Assembly: GCA_937899365.1 (NCBI GenBank) | Contig: CALBPH010000723.1 | Location: 1 to 15,014 of the forward strand | Reading direction: 5' to 3' | Origin: an uncultured Leptolyngbya sp. | GTDB taxonomy: Bacteria > Cyanobacteriota > Cyanobacteriia > Phormidesmidales > Phormidesmidaceae | DNA: 15,014 nucleotides | Part shown: positions 13,890 to 15,014 of the stretch, one piece after another | How positions within the stretch are numbered: position 1 is the first letter of the stretch | Layout: every line of letters begins with the position of its first letter | Position numbers and translations under genes: made by a program | The notes under the pieces: generated by a model | The model's input: the letters and a program-made list of their open reading frames with translations, nothing else | Told to the model about the DNA's origin: nothing | Databases searched by the model: none

Positions 13890-14846
13890 ATGGCACCGCG
13901 AAAACTGTCTGACGCTGATAAACGCGATGTAATTGAAATATATCGGCAACCAGGAGAAACTACGTCTACTATTGCTACGCGTTATGGCGTCAGCACGAGT
14001 ACCATTAGCCGGATTCTGAAAACGCAGCTACCCGAGGATGAATATCGGGAGCTGATTGCTCAGAAGCGTTCAGGCCCCTCGGAAAAGCTAGTTATTCCTT
14101 CTCCAAAACAGGCGGATGAAAAGCCTAAGCCAGAGAAACCCATCCCTAAGGTTCGCAAGCGCTCACGCAGTAGCGAAGAAAGCGAAAACACGGCTGCTAC
14201 CACCCAGGCCGATGACGATGGTCAACTCACGCTACTGTCGACCGAGGAAGCACCTGTCGTTTCTACAAAAAGCCCTCCGCGACGTCGTGATGCCGAGGAA
14301 GAGTCTGTCGTTTCTGCAAAAAGCCCTCCGCGACGTCGTGATGATGTATCGGCTGTGGCTACTGAGCTTTTAACCGATTCCAGCGTTCATCGCCAGGATG
14401 ATGACGACTTAGATGATCTGGATGAAGACCTAGATGATATTGATGATGATCTAGACAGTGAGCTGGATGACGAGTTTGATGACGATGATGACGAGTTTGA
14501 TAGCTCTGGTGATGCCAGCCTGCTAGGGGCCGCTGTTGAAATTATGCCCATAGCAGATGCCGTCTTTCCTCGCACCTGCTATCTCGTCGTTGATCGTTTG
14601 TCCGAACTCATCACGCATCCGCTTAAGGAATTTGCGGAGCTGGGTAATATTCCGGCGCAGCAAGAATCGGCCCGTACACTTCCCATTTTTGATAATCATC
14701 GCGTGGCGCGCAGGTTTTCACGACGTAACCAACGGGTGATTAAGGTGCCCGATGGTCAGCTGATTACCAAGGCAACGTCCTATCTTCAGGCTAAGGGGAT
14801 TACCCATCTATTGATCGATGGCAACATCTACGCCCTTTTAGGTTAG
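13890..14846 (+). CDS. Helix-turn-helix protein with acidic low-complexity linker
   Basis: The 318-residue protein has three parts. Residues 1-60 form a helix-turn-helix domain of the transposase/resolvase (Hin or InsE) type: KLSDADKRDVIEIYRQPGET, then TSTIATRYGVSTSTISRIL. Residues 60-210 look disordered: a basic Lys/Pro part, a duplicated 17-residue unit with KSPPRRRD, and a 35-residue acidic tract (about 170-205) with 22 Asp and 4 Glu. Residues 212-318 form a second folded domain (PRTCYLVVDRLSELITHPL, ending in THLLIDGNIYALLG). No transposase catalytic domain is present. The same layout appears in a cyanobacterial conserved family as I recall it, with no known function. DNA binding is likely from the N-terminus, and the acidic tract may mediate protein contacts or mimic DNA. 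ATG at 13890 opens directly on the HTH domain. It lies 66 nt after the membrane protein gene. Confidence 0.85.
   Translation: MAPRKLSDADKRDVIEIYRQPGETTSTIATRYGVSTSTISRILKTQLPEDEYRELIAQKRSGPSEKLVIPSPKQADEKPKPEKPIPKVRKRSRSSEESENTAATTQADDDGQLTLLSTEEAPVVSTKSPPRRRDAEEESVVSAKSPPRRRDDVSAVATELLTDSSVHRQDDDDLDDLDEDLDDIDDDLDSELDDEFDDDDDEFDSSGDASLLGAAVEIMPIADAVFPRTCYLVVDRLSELITHPLKEFAELGNIPAQQESARTLPIFDNHRVARRFSRRNQRVIKVPDGQLITKATSYLQAKGITHLLIDGNIYALLG
14242..14343 (+). repeat. 51-bp in-frame tandem duplication
   Basis: Copies at 14242-14292 and 14293-14343 differ at four of 51 positions. They encode two 17-residue units sharing EE, VVS, and KSPPRRRD in the disordered linker of the HTH protein. High nucleotide identity suggests a recent duplication. 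Confidence 0.9.
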
Positions 14847-14862
14847 GGACTTGGGTCGGCGT

Positions 14863-14892
14863 TGTAGAGACGTTCTATGGAACGTCTCTACA
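14863..14892. repeat. 13-bp perfect palindrome of a dispersed cyanobacterial type
   Basis: TGTAGAGACGTTC (14863-14875), loop TATG and GAACGTCTCTACA (14880-14892) form a perfect hairpin. The GTAGAGACGT core matches palindromes I recall as highly repeated in Nostoc-type genomes. It lies 17 nt after the HTH gene stop and overlaps the stop codon of the converging gene, so it may also act as a two-way terminator, although neither side has a T-tract. Confidence 0.85.
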
Positions 14893-15014
14893 GATCAAAA
14901 TTGAAGCCTATTTTTTGGCGCTCGGCATATTTGGCCTGATCAAAACGATAGAGTTGGGCTGCTCGGTGGGCGGCGTTGGTTTCTTTCTCATCTAGGGCGA
15001 TCAAAGTATCTAGC
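14888..15014 (-). CDS. C-terminal end of an unknown protein (5' partial)
   Basis: The minus strand is open from the window edge to TAG at 14888-14890, giving 41 residues: LDTLIALDEKETNAAHRAAQ, then LYRFDQAKYAERQKIGF and the end NFDL. The composition is that of a real soluble protein, helical and charged, and the frame runs the full distance without a stop. I do not recognise the family. The gene converges on the HTH gene, with its stop codon lying inside the right arm of the palindrome at 14863-14892. Confidence 0.65.
   Translation of the reverse strand, partial: LDTLIALDEKETNAAHRAAQLYRFDQAKYAERQKIGFNFDL

Noticed and set aside
13890..14070. Transposase, suggested by the N-terminal HTH
   Set aside because: The rest of the protein lacks a DDE or serine/tyrosine recombinase domain and no terminal inverted repeats flank the gene; the C-terminal domain is unrelated.
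14387..14575. Serine-rich minus-strand frame
   Set aside because: It is the antisense of the Asp-rich tract (GAT/GAC read as ATC/GTC-type and TCA/TCG codons) in the HTH protein.

Overview
The window looks like chromosomal DNA of a cyanobacterium, probably a filamentous one. Four copies of the cyanobacterial HIP1 octamer GCGATCGC occur in 15 kb. The gene set also fits: an Ffh with a Gly/Met-rich, lysine-ended tail, a PEP-CTERM protein, a glycosyltransferase resembling HpsE of hormogonium polysaccharide synthesis, and several proteins that look cyanobacteria-specific. The species cannot be named from the sequence. No transposase, integrase, CRISPR array, prophage module or plasmid origin is visible.

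Layout. From 247 to 7081 all genes are on the minus strand: a YaiI/YqxD (DUF188) protein, a PLP-dependent cysteine desulfurase, release factor 3 (prfC), a membrane-anchored or secreted unknown, a stand-alone beta-class DNA methyltransferase, and a DUF4114/PEP-CTERM surface protein insulated from the methyltransferase by a 13-bp terminator hairpin. A roughly 550-bp divergent intergenic region leads to plus-strand ffh and a secreted unknown. That pair converges on the minus-strand HpsE-like glycosyltransferase. A consensus sigma-70-type promoter then drives a 79-residue helix-turn-helix protein, followed by tRNA-Arg(UCU) on the minus strand. The plus strand continues with an Npun_F0813-like protein, an intrinsic terminator, an 8-TM membrane protein starting at TTG, and a helix-turn-helix protein with a long acidic linker. 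The last 120 bases hold a 13-bp palindrome of a dispersed cyanobacterial type and the 3' end of another minus-strand gene.

How the genes relate. Most are housekeeping or conserved genes in mixed orientation: translation termination (RF3), Fe-S/sulfur supply (desulfurase), co-translational targeting (Ffh) and a tRNA. Two gene pairs could be functional units. prfC and the desulfurase lie 40 nt apart on one strand. The 8-TM protein and the acidic helix-turn-helix protein lie 66 nt apart with no visible terminator between them, so a membrane sensor with its regulator is conceivable but unproven.

I do not see a convincing new multi-gene system. The items most worth a second look are the 8-TM/HTH pair, the autonomous HTH gene with its promoter and operator-like palindrome, the palindrome that supplies a stop codon, the 51-bp duplication inside the acidic HTH protein, the orphan methyltransferase, and the palindrome-rich non-coding stretch 4423-5094.
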